Position numbers and translations under genes: made by a program. From Halalkalibacter oceani (lineage in GTDB: Bacteria; Bacillota; Bacilli; Bacillales; Bacillaceae_D): a stretch of 64,000 nt of DNA. The notes beneath the pieces are model-generated. The model was not told where the DNA came from. It saw nothing but the letters and a program-made list of their open reading frames with translations, and searched no databases. The stretch covers positions 109,345-173,344 of the forward strand of contig NZ_JAMBOL010000005.1 in assembly GCF_023715605.1 (NCBI RefSeq), given 5' to 3'. The first letter of the stretch is position 1. Every line of letters starts with the position of its first letter. Shown here piece by piece: positions 16,031 to 25,246 of this stretch.

Positions 16031-17398
16031 ATGTTCAGAAGCAAAAATAAGTTAAATCATTTGAAAAACGCGTTTAGTGGTTGTGATGATCTCGTTATTC
16101 GTTCGTTTCCTGAACTTGAAATTGTTACTTTATATTTTGGACATTTAGTTGGGAACGAAGAACTGGAGCAGAATATCATTCATCCTTTTTCTCATATAAG
16201 TGAAAATGAAGTCAGAGCAGTGTTGGAGAGCTCTCCATATGAAAAGTGTGAGAGTGAAGAAAAGCTAATTGAAGGAATTTTGGCTGGGAAAGCCGCCATT
16301 TTTTATCAAGAAACCGCCACATACTTAATTGATTTATTCGCTCCAGAAATAAGATCTATTACAGCGGCTGAAATTGAAACGGTTATTGTTGGGCCGAGAG
16401 AAGCTTTTGTAGAGTCTGTTCAAGTTAATTTATCTTTAATTCGCAGGAGGCTTCAAACAAATAAATTAAAAGTCCTGAGTTTTAAAATTGGCGATTTAAC
16501 AAACACACAATTAAATGTTTTATATCTTGAAGGGAAGACTTCTTATTCTTATGTGGAGTCCATAAAAACAAGGCTCCAAAAAGTAAAAGTTGAAGGAATA
16601 CATGATCTTAACATGATGCTGGAGTATATAGAGGAGTATCCTTTTTCTTTATTTCCGCAGTATATAACAACAGAAAGACCGGATGTTGTTGTTTCTAAAT
16701 TACTGGAAGGTAAAGTGGTCGGCCTATGTGACGGAAGCCCTTATGCCTTTTCTGCACCAACATCTTTTTGGGAGTACTTCCAATCTCCGGATGACTATAA
16801 TCAACGGTGGATACTTGGCTCACTTTCTAGAATCTTAAGGCTTATTGCTCTCTTCATTATCCTTTTTTTTACTGCTTTTTATGTTTCTCTAACAATGTTT
16901 CATTATGAAATGATACCTGTTGCTTTGTTGGAAAGTTTAATTGAATCGAGATCTAAAGTACCCTTTCCACCGGTATTTGAAGCGTTAATTATGGAATTTA
17001 TTGTTGAGTTGCTCAGGGAGGCGGGAGCTCGATTGCCCGACAAAATTGGACAAACGATAGGAATTGTGGGCGGTATTGTTATTGGAACAGCTTCAGTCGA
17101 GGCGGGCTTTACCAGCAATATTCTTATAGTTGTAGTAGCTGTTTCAGCCATCGCTTCATTTGTCATTCCACATATTATTATGAGTGCTTCCATAAGAGTA
17201 TCACGTTTTTTGCTAATTATTCTGGCAGGAACACTTGGTAATTTTGGCTTCGTTGCAGGGTTTACCTTTATTGTTATTTACTTGGCTAGATTAACGAGTT
17301 TAGAAAGGTCGTACCTTGTACCACTGGCGCCGATATCCTTTTCAAAATGGAGAGATACGTTCATTCGTGTTCCATTAATTAATAAACAAGACAAGTAA
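16031..17398 (+). CDS. GerA-family spore germinant receptor subunit A
   Basis: The 455-residue protein has a long hydrophilic N-terminal part (1-250) with IVGPREAFVESVQVNLSLIR and the family motif FPQYITTERPD, then five to six membrane segments (about 270-430) including PFPPVFEALIMEF and GQTIGIVGG. This is the A subunit of a germinant receptor in the inner spore membrane. Subunit length is slightly below the usual 480-500. Subunits B and C follow in the expected order. The three-gene block is visibly AT-richer than its neighbours, so it may have a separate history. Confidence 0.93.
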   Translation: MFRSKNKLNHLKNAFSGCDDLVIRSFPELEIVTLYFGHLVGNEELEQNIIHPFSHISENEVRAVLESSPYEKCESEEKLIEGILAGKAAIFYQETATYLIDLFAPEIRSITAAEIETVIVGPREAFVESVQVNLSLIRRRLQTNKLKVLSFKIGDLTNTQLNVLYLEGKTSYSYVESIKTRLQKVKVEGIHDLNMMLEYIEEYPFSLFPQYITTERPDVVVSKLLEGKVVGLCDGSPYAFSAPTSFWEYFQSPDDYNQRWILGSLSRILRLIALFIILFFTAFYVSLTMFHYEMIPVALLESLIESRSKVPFPPVFEALIMEFIVELLREAGARLPDKIGQTIGIVGGIVIGTASVEAGFTSNILIVVVAVSAIASFVIPHIIMSASIRVSRFLLIILAGTLGNFGFVAGFTFIVIYLARLTSLERSYLVPLAPISFSKWRDTFIRVPLINKQDK

Positions 17399-17436
17399 GT
17401 AAAGGAGCATATATCGAAGCGGGGAGTTTTGATTTG

Positions 17437-18519
17437 ATGACAGAGAAAATTCATCCTATTCATCTTTTTTTTCTAGTTTACATGACGCAAGTGGGAGTGA
17501 TTTTATTTACTCTACCTCGTATTATAGCGCTGAATTTTGGAACAAACGGCTGGATCCTTATTTCTCTTATCTCTCTATTTGTATTAGGGTTGATTGTGCT
17601 TATGGATTTTATTTATCGTTGGCAAGATGGTAAATCGATATATGAAGTACTGGAGGGGATATTTCCAGGCATCATACATAAACTTCTGTATTTATTTTTA
17701 AGCATATTTTGGGCAATTAGTGCGTTTACCATTGCTAAAAAATATGTATCGATTGTCAAAATGATATTTTATCCTTCGACTAACGTTAATCTTTTGTTGG
17801 TGGTGTTTGTGGTTCTTCTCTATTTTTTTGTGACCAGCAGTATTCAAGCTATTGTAAGAAGTATAGTTTTTTTGTTTTTTTTAACTGTCTGGCTCGATTT
17901 GTTGGTGCTTTATTTTATTCCTGACTTTGAATGGGTACATCTTACACCTTATTTTTTTGAATATCGAGGAGATTTATTCGGGGGGAGTATTGAAACCTTC
18001 TCTGCCTTTTTAGGGTTTGAACTGGTCCTTTTTCTTTTTCATTTTATTGAGCAGACACCTAAAGCCATGAGGTATGTCTATTTCGCTCACGTGTTAACGA
18101 CGATGGTTTATCTAGTTGTGACGTTTATTGCTTATGGTTTCACAAGTTTTCATCATCTGACCACTCAAGTTTATCCGCTTATATCGATGTTGAGGTATTT
18201 CCAGCTCCCATTTATTGAACGAATTGATGGTTTGATTTTTATTCTATTTATGATGAAAGTATTGGTAACAAGTGGGATGTATATGTGGGTAGCTGTCCAA
18301 ATGTTGCTGAGAATTCGTCCGGTCTCTCATCCTCCACTCGCTGCGTTTTTTTTGTTCGCCATTAGCTTTATTGTCACATATTCATGGAATACAAGGTATG
18401 AACTTGATCTGTGGATTCAAAACATGATTGTTGTACAAAGCATCATAACTCTAACCTTAATCGCGCTGCTTTTCTTTTACCTTTTGTTGAAAAGGAGGCG
18501 TGCATATAATGAAGCATAG
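17437..18519 (+). CDS. GerB-family germinant receptor subunit B
   Basis: The 360-residue protein has ten membrane segments and belongs to the APC-like permease family (spore permease, GerAB type). It is the subunit thought to bind the germinant amino acid or sugar. The start HLFFLVYMTQVGVILFTLP is typical, since B subunits open with an unwound first helix. ATG at 17437 is preferred with GGGGAG 10 bases upstream; a TTG at 17434 is also possible. It overlaps the C-subunit gene by 11 bases. Confidence 0.92.
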   Translation: MTEKIHPIHLFFLVYMTQVGVILFTLPRIIALNFGTNGWILISLISLFVLGLIVLMDFIYRWQDGKSIYEVLEGIFPGIIHKLLYLFLSIFWAISAFTIAKKYVSIVKMIFYPSTNVNLLLVVFVVLLYFFVTSSIQAIVRSIVFLFFLTVWLDLLVLYFIPDFEWVHLTPYFFEYRGDLFGGSIETFSAFLGFELVLFLFHFIEQTPKAMRYVYFAHVLTTMVYLVVTFIAYGFTSFHHLTTQVYPLISMLRYFQLPFIERIDGLIFILFMMKVLVTSGMYMWVAVQMLLRIRPVSHPPLAAFFLFAISFIVTYSWNTRYELDLWIQNMIVVQSIITLTLIALLFFYLLLKRRRAYNEA

Positions 18520-19600
18520 TATTTTGTTATTGATCATTGTTGTACTGCTGTGCACGGGATGTGCGGATCATAAAATTGTAGAAGAATTAGGGTTTGTTCA
18601 TACAATCGGTTACGATAGAATTACAGCTGGTGAACATGAGGGGAAGTTACTTGTCACAGTTTCATTTCCGGTAGCTGAGTCAAATGGATTAGCCCGGCAA
18701 ACGATTTCAACTATTGCTGAAACAAGTAAAGAAGCGTGGATTTTTCTTTCGAGACAAACAGATAAAAATTTAGTAGCGGGTCAGATTAGAAGTATTTTAA
18801 TTGGTGAGGAATTAGCGAAAGAAGGAGTAAAACAAATTATTGACACGTTAAAAAGAGACCCGATCATCGGAACAAGACTTAGAATCTCGGTTGTAAAAGG
18901 TCGGGCGAACGATTTAATGACAAACAAGTACCCTTATTTCTCTGAATTAGACGAATCGATCGCTTTTTTATTAAAAAAAGAAGCCAAATTAAATACGATT
19001 CCTGATATGAGCTTGAATCGTTTCTTTAGTGATTATTACGATGATGGGATTGATCCGATGGCCGCTTACTTATTAATTGGGGAGGCAGGAATGATCTCTC
19101 ACGGGGTGGCGCTCTTTCAAGAAGATCGTTTTGTGAAAAGTTTAGATCCTACTACATCACGTATTCTTTTTTTAGTGACAGGTGACTTTAAGAGAGGGGA
19201 TTTAAGTATTAAGCTTGATGATGAAAAAACACTTTTTAGTTTTTTATCACCACATCGGCAGATTGGCGTGAATGTAGAAAGCATTGATAACGTACAGGTT
19301 ACCATGAATATTGAATTCAGTGGGTATTTATTGGAATACCAGGGTTCAAGGGACTTATCAAGCAAAGAAGAGATCTTTTCATTAGAGCGCAGTATTGCTG
19401 CACATTTGGAGGAACTAGTAACAGGCGTAATTAAACAGATGCAAGAGATCCCAGCAGATAATGTTGGTTTCGGGCAGTATATTAGGCAGCAACTGCCTTT
19501 TGATGAGTGGAAAAAATTAAATTGGCCAGAAGGTTTTTCAAAGATCGATGTTAAACCACAAATTAAAGTGACTATTCTGGATACGGGTTTGGTTTACTAA
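18509..19600 (+). CDS. GerC-family germinant receptor lipoprotein subunit C
   Basis: The 363-residue protein starts with the signal MKHSILLLIIVVLLCTGC, whose lipobox makes C18 the lipidated residue. The remainder fits the Ger(x)C fold: ELGFVHTIGYDRI, VAGQIRSILIGEELAKEG, a DPMAAYLLIGE-like strand and a helical C-terminal region. The start at 18509 has AGGAGG 10 bases before it and lies within the end of the B gene, so the two are translationally coupled. With the A and B genes it forms a complete receptor for spore germination. The germinant cannot be predicted. Confidence 0.92.
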   Translation: MKHSILLLIIVVLLCTGCADHKIVEELGFVHTIGYDRITAGEHEGKLLVTVSFPVAESNGLARQTISTIAETSKEAWIFLSRQTDKNLVAGQIRSILIGEELAKEGVKQIIDTLKRDPIIGTRLRISVVKGRANDLMTNKYPYFSELDESIAFLLKKEAKLNTIPDMSLNRFFSDYYDDGIDPMAAYLLIGEAGMISHGVALFQEDRFVKSLDPTTSRILFLVTGDFKRGDLSIKLDDEKTLFSFLSPHRQIGVNVESIDNVQVTMNIEFSGYLLEYQGSRDLSSKEEIFSLERSIAAHLEELVTGVIKQMQEIPADNVGFGQYIRQQLPFDEWKKLNWPEGFSKIDVKPQIKVTILDTGLVY

Positions 19601-19615
19601 AAGTAGATCATCACG

Positions 19616-19648
19616 GAAACCAACAGCATGTTGCAGTTGGTTTCTTTC
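19616..19648 (+). terminator. Terminator of the ger operon
   Basis: GAAACCAAC (19616-19624) and GTTGGTTTC (19636-19644) form a perfect 9-bp stem followed by TTCCC. Confidence 0.75.
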
Positions 19649-19715
19649 CCATTTACCGGCGTTGAATGATATAGTAAATCGCGAAGTTGTACAATCGTTG
19701 CCCCATAATTTGGGA

Positions 19716-19754
19716 TGAAAGCGCATACTTCTGTGTGCCTCTCGGTGATATAAT
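19716..19754 (+). promoter_or_regulatory. Promoter region of the galactitol PTS operon with possible cre
   Basis: TATAAT at 19749-19754 is a consensus -10 box. TGAAAGCGCATACT at 19716-19729, in the -35 area, matches the CcpA cre consensus TGWAANCGNTNWCA except at two positions. No good -35 is visible, which fits a promoter that needs the PRD activator. Confidence 0.45.
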
Positions 19755-19777
19755 CAATTTTGCAAGGAGGGATTTGA

Positions 19778-21835
19778 TTGGCACTCAATGAGCGAAGTCA
19801 AAAGATCCTTAATGAGTTAGCACGTAATCCAAATGTAACAAGCGCTTTATTAGTGAAGAAATATCAGTTATCCAGACGTCAGCTGGGGTACACGATTAAG
19901 CAAATAAATGCCTGGCTCAAGGAAGAAGAGCTTCCTGAAATCGAAAGGACGAGACAAGGCCATTTTGTTGTTGATCACTCTGTTTTTGCGAAGATAAATC
20001 GGGAGCATGTTCCGGGGGAGCAGGAGACTGTTCAGTTTTTAACAGAGGAACAGCGGGTTTACCTGATTCTGCTCATGCTCATTAGCAGTAAAGAGGAGCT
20101 TTCCCTTCTTCATTTTCATTCAGAGCTTGGTTATAGCAAGAACACGATCCTGAGTGATCTGAAGCAGGTGCATCACTATGCCGGTGAATATGGGCTGAGT
20201 GTACGTTACTCTCGTAAATCCGGCTATCTGTTGGAAGGGAACGAGCTTCATATTCGCAGGCTGCTGGTCAGGGTGACGAATTTCATTTTCGGCATTCATT
20301 CCGGGAAAAAGCTGTTCATGGCGACCGCCTCTATTGAACAAGCTGAAATTGATCAGCTGAACAAGCAAATCGAAAAAGTGGAAAGCGAACTGGCTATTAA
20401 ATTTACTGACGAAAAGCTTCAAGTGATGCCCTATGTCTTTCTCCTTGTGTTAAGGCGAATTGAAAATGGATGCCTGTTAGAGCCTTTTCCGGACTGCTAT
20501 CAGGAGCTGGCCGAGACGAGGGAGTACGAGGCGACAAAAGAGATTTTTCGTTCCGGTTCAGAGGCGCCGATTCAGGAGCGGCTGTTTATTACCTTGCATT
20601 TGCTGACCTCCAATATTCATTGGTCTGAGGTGAAGGGCGATCCGGTGATTCCTCAGTTGCAGGCCGCGATTGCCGATATGCTGAGACAGTTTGAGCAAAG
20701 TGCATGCGTGTACTTTCAAGAACGAGAGCTGCTGTTCAAAAAGCTGTTGCAGCATATTAAGCCGGCGTATTATCGCATCAAATATCAATTGGCGGAAATC
20801 GATGAAGTAAAAGAGTCCTTCAGCCAGGAATATCAAGAGCTGCTTCATTTAGTGCGGAGAAGTATTGGACCGCTTGAAAAAGTCATCGGCGCTAAAATGC
20901 CCGATGTGGAAGTGATGTATATTACGATGCTGATCGGCTCCTGGATGACAAGGCAGGGGGAAAGCATTGAAAAGAAAGTTAAGGCGATTGTCGTCTGTCC
21001 TCAAGGGGTGTCTGTATCGAGGCTGATGTTTCAGGAATTGAGCGGGTTGTTCCCTGAATTTATTTTTCTCGACTCGCTATCGATGCGGGAGTTTTATGAG
21101 TATCATCTTTCTTACGATATCGTCTTTTCGCAAACGAAGCTAGAAACGGAAAAGCCGCTCTATCTGACGAAGACGTTTCTCGGCAGGGAAGAGAGACAGC
21201 GTCTGAAGCAACAGGTGATGCAAGATCTTCATGGTTATAGTCCGAATGAAATTAACTTGGATTATGTCATCGACATCGTCAGGAATTATACGAAGATCGA
21301 GGATGAAAAAGGATTAAAAAAAGAGCTTGGCTATTATTTGTTCCAAAACCAGCAGCAGGTGGCAGCGATTGACCGCGGTGATGAAAAAGTCAGCTTACGT
21401 GAATTAATCCGACCGGGGCATATTTCGCTCAGGCATTCGGCTCCATCATGGGAGGACGCGCTGCGACTGGCGGCAGAACCACTCGTTCGAGGCGGAGTTG
21501 TGGAAGAGCGATATGTCGAAGCGCTCGTCCGCAATCCGGTGCGCGATCCTTATATTATCATTGCACCAGGACTTGCGATTCCTCATGCGGCACCCGAAGA
21601 AGGAGCCAGAGAAGTTGGAATGAGCTTACTACGCTTACAGAAGCCGGTCGCCTTTACAGCCGAGGAGGATGTCCAGCTGATGATCGTCATAGCCGCTGTC
21701 GACAAGCAGCAGCATATCCGGGCGTTGAGGCAGCTATTCAAGCTGGCCGCTTCAGAAAAAGACCGGAAGCGGCTGATCGAGGCAAACACCGTTGCTGAAA
21801 TATATGACATGATCGAGATGTATTCAAGTGATTGA
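19778..21835 (+). CDS. PRD-containing PTS transcriptional activator (MtlR/LicR type)
   Basis: The 685-residue protein has an N-terminal HTH (SALLVKKYQLSRRQLGYTI) and a second DNA-binding helix pair. Two PTS regulation domains (about 180-400) follow, then a IIB-like domain (about 405-490, VVCPQGVSVSRLMFQELSG, where Ser replaces the usual Cys context), and a C-terminal IIA domain (about 535-680) with the His of IPHAAPEEG. Such proteins read PTS flux by phosphorylation of their His residues and activate the adjacent operon. TTG at 19778 follows AAGGAGG by 7 bases. It is the first gene of the galactitol-type operon. Confidence 0.88.
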   Translation: MALNERSQKILNELARNPNVTSALLVKKYQLSRRQLGYTIKQINAWLKEEELPEIERTRQGHFVVDHSVFAKINREHVPGEQETVQFLTEEQRVYLILLMLISSKEELSLLHFHSELGYSKNTILSDLKQVHHYAGEYGLSVRYSRKSGYLLEGNELHIRRLLVRVTNFIFGIHSGKKLFMATASIEQAEIDQLNKQIEKVESELAIKFTDEKLQVMPYVFLLVLRRIENGCLLEPFPDCYQELAETREYEATKEIFRSGSEAPIQERLFITLHLLTSNIHWSEVKGDPVIPQLQAAIADMLRQFEQSACVYFQERELLFKKLLQHIKPAYYRIKYQLAEIDEVKESFSQEYQELLHLVRRSIGPLEKVIGAKMPDVEVMYITMLIGSWMTRQGESIEKKVKAIVVCPQGVSVSRLMFQELSGLFPEFIFLDSLSMREFYEYHLSYDIVFSQTKLETEKPLYLTKTFLGREERQRLKQQVMQDLHGYSPNEINLDYVIDIVRNYTKIEDEKGLKKELGYYLFQNQQQVAAIDRGDEKVSLRELIRPGHISLRHSAPSWEDALRLAAEPLVRGGVVEERYVEALVRNPVRDPYIIIAPGLAIPHAAPEEGAREVGMSLLRLQKPVAFTAEEDVQLMIVIAAVDKQQHIRALRQLFKLAASEKDRKRLIEANTVAEIYDMIEMYSSD

Positions 21836-21870
21836 GAGAAAGAGAGTTTATCAGGATAGGAGCATGAGTC

Positions 21871-22359
21871 ATGAGCGAATGGGTGCTGAATGAATCGACG
21901 ATTTTAATAGATCTCGTCGGGAAAACGAAGGAAGATATTTTAGAAGTAATGGGAAGAAATATGGTCGATCACGGCTTGGTTAAAGAGAGCTATGTTGATG
22001 CTGTCATTAAGAGAGAAGGAGAGTATTCAACAGGGCTTCCAACTGGCGGGGTAGCCGTGGCGATTCCACATACGGATGTCGAGCATGTCAGGCGGAAGTC
22101 GATTAGCGTGGCCGTCTTGCGTCATCCGGTTGAATTCGGAGTGATGGGGGGAGCTCCGACGGAGACGGTGCCGGTGAAGGTCGTCTTCATGCTGGCGATG
22201 GATGAAGCGCATTCCCAACTTAAGCTGTTGCAGCAATTAATGCGCATTCTTCAAAGTGAAGAAAAGCTGCAGAAGATAGTCAAGGAAATGAATCCGACAA
22301 CGCTGAAAACATACTTAACAGATCAATTAACTTGTTTATCAGATGAAGGAGGTGAATAA
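21871..22359 (+). CDS. PTS IIA component, galactitol/fructose type
   Basis: The 162-residue protein is a single IIA domain of the mannitol-fructose fold. The phosphorylated His is H67 in VAIPHTDVEHV, preceded by EYSTGLPTGG. It accepts the phosphate from HPr and passes it to the IIB protein encoded next. It starts with ATG after ATAGGAG and lies 35 bases after the regulator gene and 2 bases before the IIB gene. Being a separate protein rather than fused to IIB/IIC fits the galactitol (Gat) family arrangement. Confidence 0.88.
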   Translation: MSEWVLNESTILIDLVGKTKEDILEVMGRNMVDHGLVKESYVDAVIKREGEYSTGLPTGGVAVAIPHTDVEHVRRKSISVAVLRHPVEFGVMGGAPTETVPVKVVFMLAMDEAHSQLKLLQQLMRILQSEEKLQKIVKEMNPTTLKTYLTDQLTCLSDEGGE

Positions 22360-22361
22360 CA

Positions 22362-22646
22362 ATGAAAAAGAAAAAAGTATTAGTGGCCTGCGGAGCCGGG
22401 ATCGCTACATCAACGGTTGTCAACAACGCGATTGAAGAGATGGCGAAAGAGCATAATTTAACAATCGATTTAGTCCAAATTAAAATTGCCGAGGTGGCAA
22501 GTCATAAAGATACAGCGGATCTTCTCGTCACGACAGCGATGACGAAAGCAGAATATCCATTTCCGGTTATTAACGCCAGATCGTTTTTGACAGGGATTGG
22601 CACAGACGAGACAAAGAAACAGATTCTCGAAGCGCTGAAAGCGTAG
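22362..22646 (+). CDS. PTS IIB component, galactitol type
   Basis: The 94-residue protein carries the phosphocysteine loop ACGAGIATSTVV with C10, typical of the GatB family. It transfers phosphate from IIA to the sugar alcohol during transport by IIC. The ribosome binding site AAGGAGGTGA lies in the last codons of the IIA gene, so the two are coupled. A 10-bp hairpin follows in the gap to the IIC gene. Confidence 0.9.
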   Translation: MKKKKVLVACGAGIATSTVVNNAIEEMAKEHNLTIDLVQIKIAEVASHKDTADLLVTTAMTKAEYPFPVINARSFLTGIGTDETKKQILEALKA

Positions 22647-22669
22647 GAAACTCAGTTCAATAAATGACT

Positions 22670-22694
22670 CGGTTTCCCTTGCACAGGGAAACCG
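22670..22694 (+). other. Intercistronic hairpin between IIB and IIC genes
   Basis: CGGTTTCCCT (22670-22679) and AGGGAAACCG (22685-22694) form a perfect 10-bp stem with a 5-base loop. No T-run follows, so it is more likely an mRNA stability or processing element that sets the ratio of soluble to membrane components. Confidence 0.65.
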
Positions 22695-22724
22695 GGCTCT
22701 GCTCGGAAAAAAGGGGGAAGACAG

Positions 22725-23984
22725 ATGGAGGGCTTCGTGAATTTCATTCAAGGGTTCTTAGATTTAGGAGCAACTGTTATTTTGCCGGTCGCGATTTTTA
22801 TCCTCGGCATGATTTTTGGCCAAAAGCCGGGTAAAGCATTCCGCTCGGGGCTGACAATTGGAATCGCTTTCGTTGGGATCTTTCTGGTCGTTGATTTACT
22901 CGTTCATAATTTAGGTCCGGCGGCGCAAGGGATGGTTGACCGTCTCGGAGTCGAATTAAATGTCATCGATATCGGCTGGCCTGCCTCATCGTCGATTGCC
23001 TGGGCCTCGATTGTTGCCGCATTTATTATTCCTCTTGGTTTACTGGTCAATGTGATTATGCTCGCGACGAAAACAACGAAGACGATGAATGTCGATATTT
23101 GGAACTTCTGGCATTATACTTTTACAGCGGCGATGGTCTACACGATTACGAACCAGGTTGTGCTTGCGTTGATTGCGGCCGTTCTTTTCCAAATTGTTTG
23201 TCTGAAAATTGCCGACTGGACGGCGCCGATGATCGGCGAGTTTTACGACTTGCCGGGGGTTTCAATCGCAACAGGAAGTACAATTTCGTACGCGCCGGGA
23301 ATTTTTTTAGTCAAAGGCCTGCAACGGATTCCGGGAGTGAAAAAGTGGAATGTCGATCCGGAAACGATTGAAAAGCGCTTTGGTATTTTAGGAGAATCGA
23401 TGTTTATCGGTCTTGTCCTTGGGGCGACAATTGGCTTCCTGGCAGGATACAGCATCGGTGATGTGATCGAGATCGGAATTGCGATGGCGGCGGTAATGGT
23501 CTTAATGCCGCGGATGGTCAAAATTTTAATGGAAGGGCTAATGCCTGTGTCCGAATCGGCGCGTGAGTGGTTAAATAAGCGCTTTGGCGATCGGGAAATT
23601 TATATCGGGCTGGATGCTGCTGTCGCGTTAGGACATCCATCCGTGATCTCAACTGCCTTAATTTTAGTACCCATAACGGTATTTATGGCGGTCGTGCTGC
23701 CGGGGAATGCCCTGCTTCCATTCGGTGATTTAGCGACGATCCCGTTTATTGTCGCCTTTATTGTCGGAGCGGCACGCGGGAATATTGTCCATTCGGTTAT
23801 CGTCGGTACGATTATGATTGCGATCTCCCTTTACATTGCGACAGATGTGGCGCCGCTTTTTACGCAAATGGCGATCGACAGCAATTTCAACATACCTGAA
23901 GGGGCAGGACAGATTTCAAGCATCGACCAGGGCGGCAACATTATCAATTATATTATCGTGAAGCTATTTGCTTTATTCAGCTGA
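22725..23984 (+). CDS. PTS IIC component, galactitol type
   Basis: The 419-residue polytopic protein matches the GatC family: FIQGFLDLGATVILPVAIFI at the start, PGKAFRSGLTIGIAFVGIFL, and the central DLPGVSIATGSTISYAPGIF region. About ten to twelve membrane segments are visible. It transports and phosphorylates a hexitol or pentitol, most likely galactitol. AAAGGGGGAAG precedes the ATG. It stands between IIB and a zinc dehydrogenase gene, as in known gat operons. Confidence 0.9.
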   Translation: MEGFVNFIQGFLDLGATVILPVAIFILGMIFGQKPGKAFRSGLTIGIAFVGIFLVVDLLVHNLGPAAQGMVDRLGVELNVIDIGWPASSSIAWASIVAAFIIPLGLLVNVIMLATKTTKTMNVDIWNFWHYTFTAAMVYTITNQVVLALIAAVLFQIVCLKIADWTAPMIGEFYDLPGVSIATGSTISYAPGIFLVKGLQRIPGVKKWNVDPETIEKRFGILGESMFIGLVLGATIGFLAGYSIGDVIEIGIAMAAVMVLMPRMVKILMEGLMPVSESAREWLNKRFGDREIYIGLDAAVALGHPSVISTALILVPITVFMAVVLPGNALLPFGDLATIPFIVAFIVGAARGNIVHSVIVGTIMIAISLYIATDVAPLFTQMAIDSNFNIPEGAGQISSIDQGGNIINYIIVKLFALFS

Positions 23985-24014
23985 TAAAAGAGCAACAGGT
24001 TAGGAGGCGACAGA

Positions 24015-25049
24015 ATGAAAGCATTGGTCAAAACAGAAGACGGCTTTGGTCATCTTCATATTCAAGAAAAACCTGAACCAGTGCCGGGTGAGAACCAGGT
24101 GAAAATTGAAGTGAAGTACGCCGGCATTTGCGGCTCGGACATTCATACGTACGAAGGTCATTATAAAGTACGCACCCCGGTGACGCTCGGTCATGAGTTT
24201 TCCGGAGAAATCGTCGAGGTCGGCGCGGGGGTTAAGGATTTCAAGGTGGGTGACCGCGTCACGTCGGAGACAACATTCGAGGTTTGCGGGGAATGCCGCT
24301 ATTGCCAGTCAGGCGATTATAATCTTTGTCCGCATCGCAAAGGATTGGGTACACAGGTCGATGGCGGTTTTGCCAAATACTTGATCGCCAGAAAAGAGAG
24401 CCTGCATCATCTGCCGGAAGGTGTTGATTATCAATCCGCGGCGATGACGGAGCCGCTCGCCTGCACGTATCATGCTGTGGCAAAAACGAAGATTGAAAAC
24501 GGTGATCTTGTCGTTGTCATTGGGCCAGGACCAATCGGGCTCTTTACGGCCCAGGTCGCAAAAAGCAGAGGAGCACGGGTCATCATTACGGGGTTGACCA
24601 ATGATGAACTCCGGCTCAAAAAGGCGAAGGAGCTCGGAATCGACTATGTCGTCAACACGCAGGAAGAGGATGTGAAAGAGCTCGTCCGCTCTTTGACGGA
24701 CGGATATGGCGCTGATGTCGTTTATGAATGCTCAGGGGCAGCGGTGGCGGCTAAGCAGGGGCTTGATCTTTTACGGAAAAAGGGGCAGTACGGTCAGGTA
24801 GGTTTATTTGCGACTGCAGAGGTTTCCTTTGATTTGGAAAAAATCATTCAAAAAGAAATCCGCGTTGTCGGCAGCCGGAGTCAGAAGCCGGCCGACTGGG
24901 AACCGTCGCTTGCGTTGCTGAATGAAGGTCAGGTTAATGCGAAAGCGCTTGTGACGCACGAGTTTCCGATTACACAGTGGGAAAGCGCCTATCAGGCAAT
25001 CAAAAGTGGAGAAGCGATTAAAGTGCTTTTAGTCCCGGAGGAACAATAA
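24015..25049 (+). CDS. Zinc-dependent polyol(-phosphate) dehydrogenase
   Basis: This 344-residue medium-chain dehydrogenase has catalytic zinc ligands C39 and H60/E61 (TLGHEFSG), structural zinc cysteines C91, C94, C97 and C105, and an NAD-binding GPGPIG motif near 179. It probably oxidises the phosphorylated polyol delivered by the PTS, such as galactitol 1-phosphate to a tagatose phosphate. The gene starts after TTAGGAGG. It lies 30 bases after the IIC gene. A second dehydrogenase of the same family follows at 25247, so the two may act on different steps or different polyols. Confidence 0.85.
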   Translation: MKALVKTEDGFGHLHIQEKPEPVPGENQVKIEVKYAGICGSDIHTYEGHYKVRTPVTLGHEFSGEIVEVGAGVKDFKVGDRVTSETTFEVCGECRYCQSGDYNLCPHRKGLGTQVDGGFAKYLIARKESLHHLPEGVDYQSAAMTEPLACTYHAVAKTKIENGDLVVVIGPGPIGLFTAQVAKSRGARVIITGLTNDELRLKKAKELGIDYVVNTQEEDVKELVRSLTDGYGADVVYECSGAAVAAKQGLDLLRKKGQYGQVGLFATAEVSFDLEKIIQKEIRVVGSRSQKPADWEPSLALLNEGQVNAKALVTHEFPITQWESAYQAIKSGEAIKVLLVPEEQ

Positions 25050-25077
25050 GGCGCAAAAAAGATCGGAGTGATGAAAC

Positions 25078-25245
25078 ATGGTCGAGATGATGCTTGATTT
25101 TATGCTGGGTCCATTAAGAGGGCTGGTCAGCTTTTACGTTGACTATCAAATGATTTTCAACTCGCTGATCGTTGGCTTTGCTCTCTATAGCGTTCTCGCA
25201 AAGCCGAAAATGAAGAAAACGAGTGAAGGTCAGGAGAGGACGTAG
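25078..25245 (+). CDS. 55-residue membrane protein in the galactitol operon
   Basis: The ATG at 25078 follows GGAGTG and the frame ends with TAG one base before the start of the next dehydrogenase gene. The product has an amphipathic start (MVEMMLDFMLGPLRGLVSFY), one hydrophobic segment (MIFNSLIVGFALYSVLA) and a basic tail (KPKMKKTSEGQERT), so it is probably a single-pass protein with its tail in the cytoplasm. I recognise no family. Tight spacing on both sides and coding-like codon use support a real gene. It may assist the IIC protein or its dehydrogenases at the membrane. Confidence 0.7.
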   Translation: MVEMMLDFMLGPLRGLVSFYVDYQMIFNSLIVGFALYSVLAKPKMKKTSEGQERT

Positions 25246-25246
25246 C

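Noticed and set aside
21448..21798. Arg/Cys-rich frame within the PRD regulator gene
   Set aside because: It lies in another frame of the IIA domain coding region, and such Arg-rich composition is typical of an out-of-frame reading.
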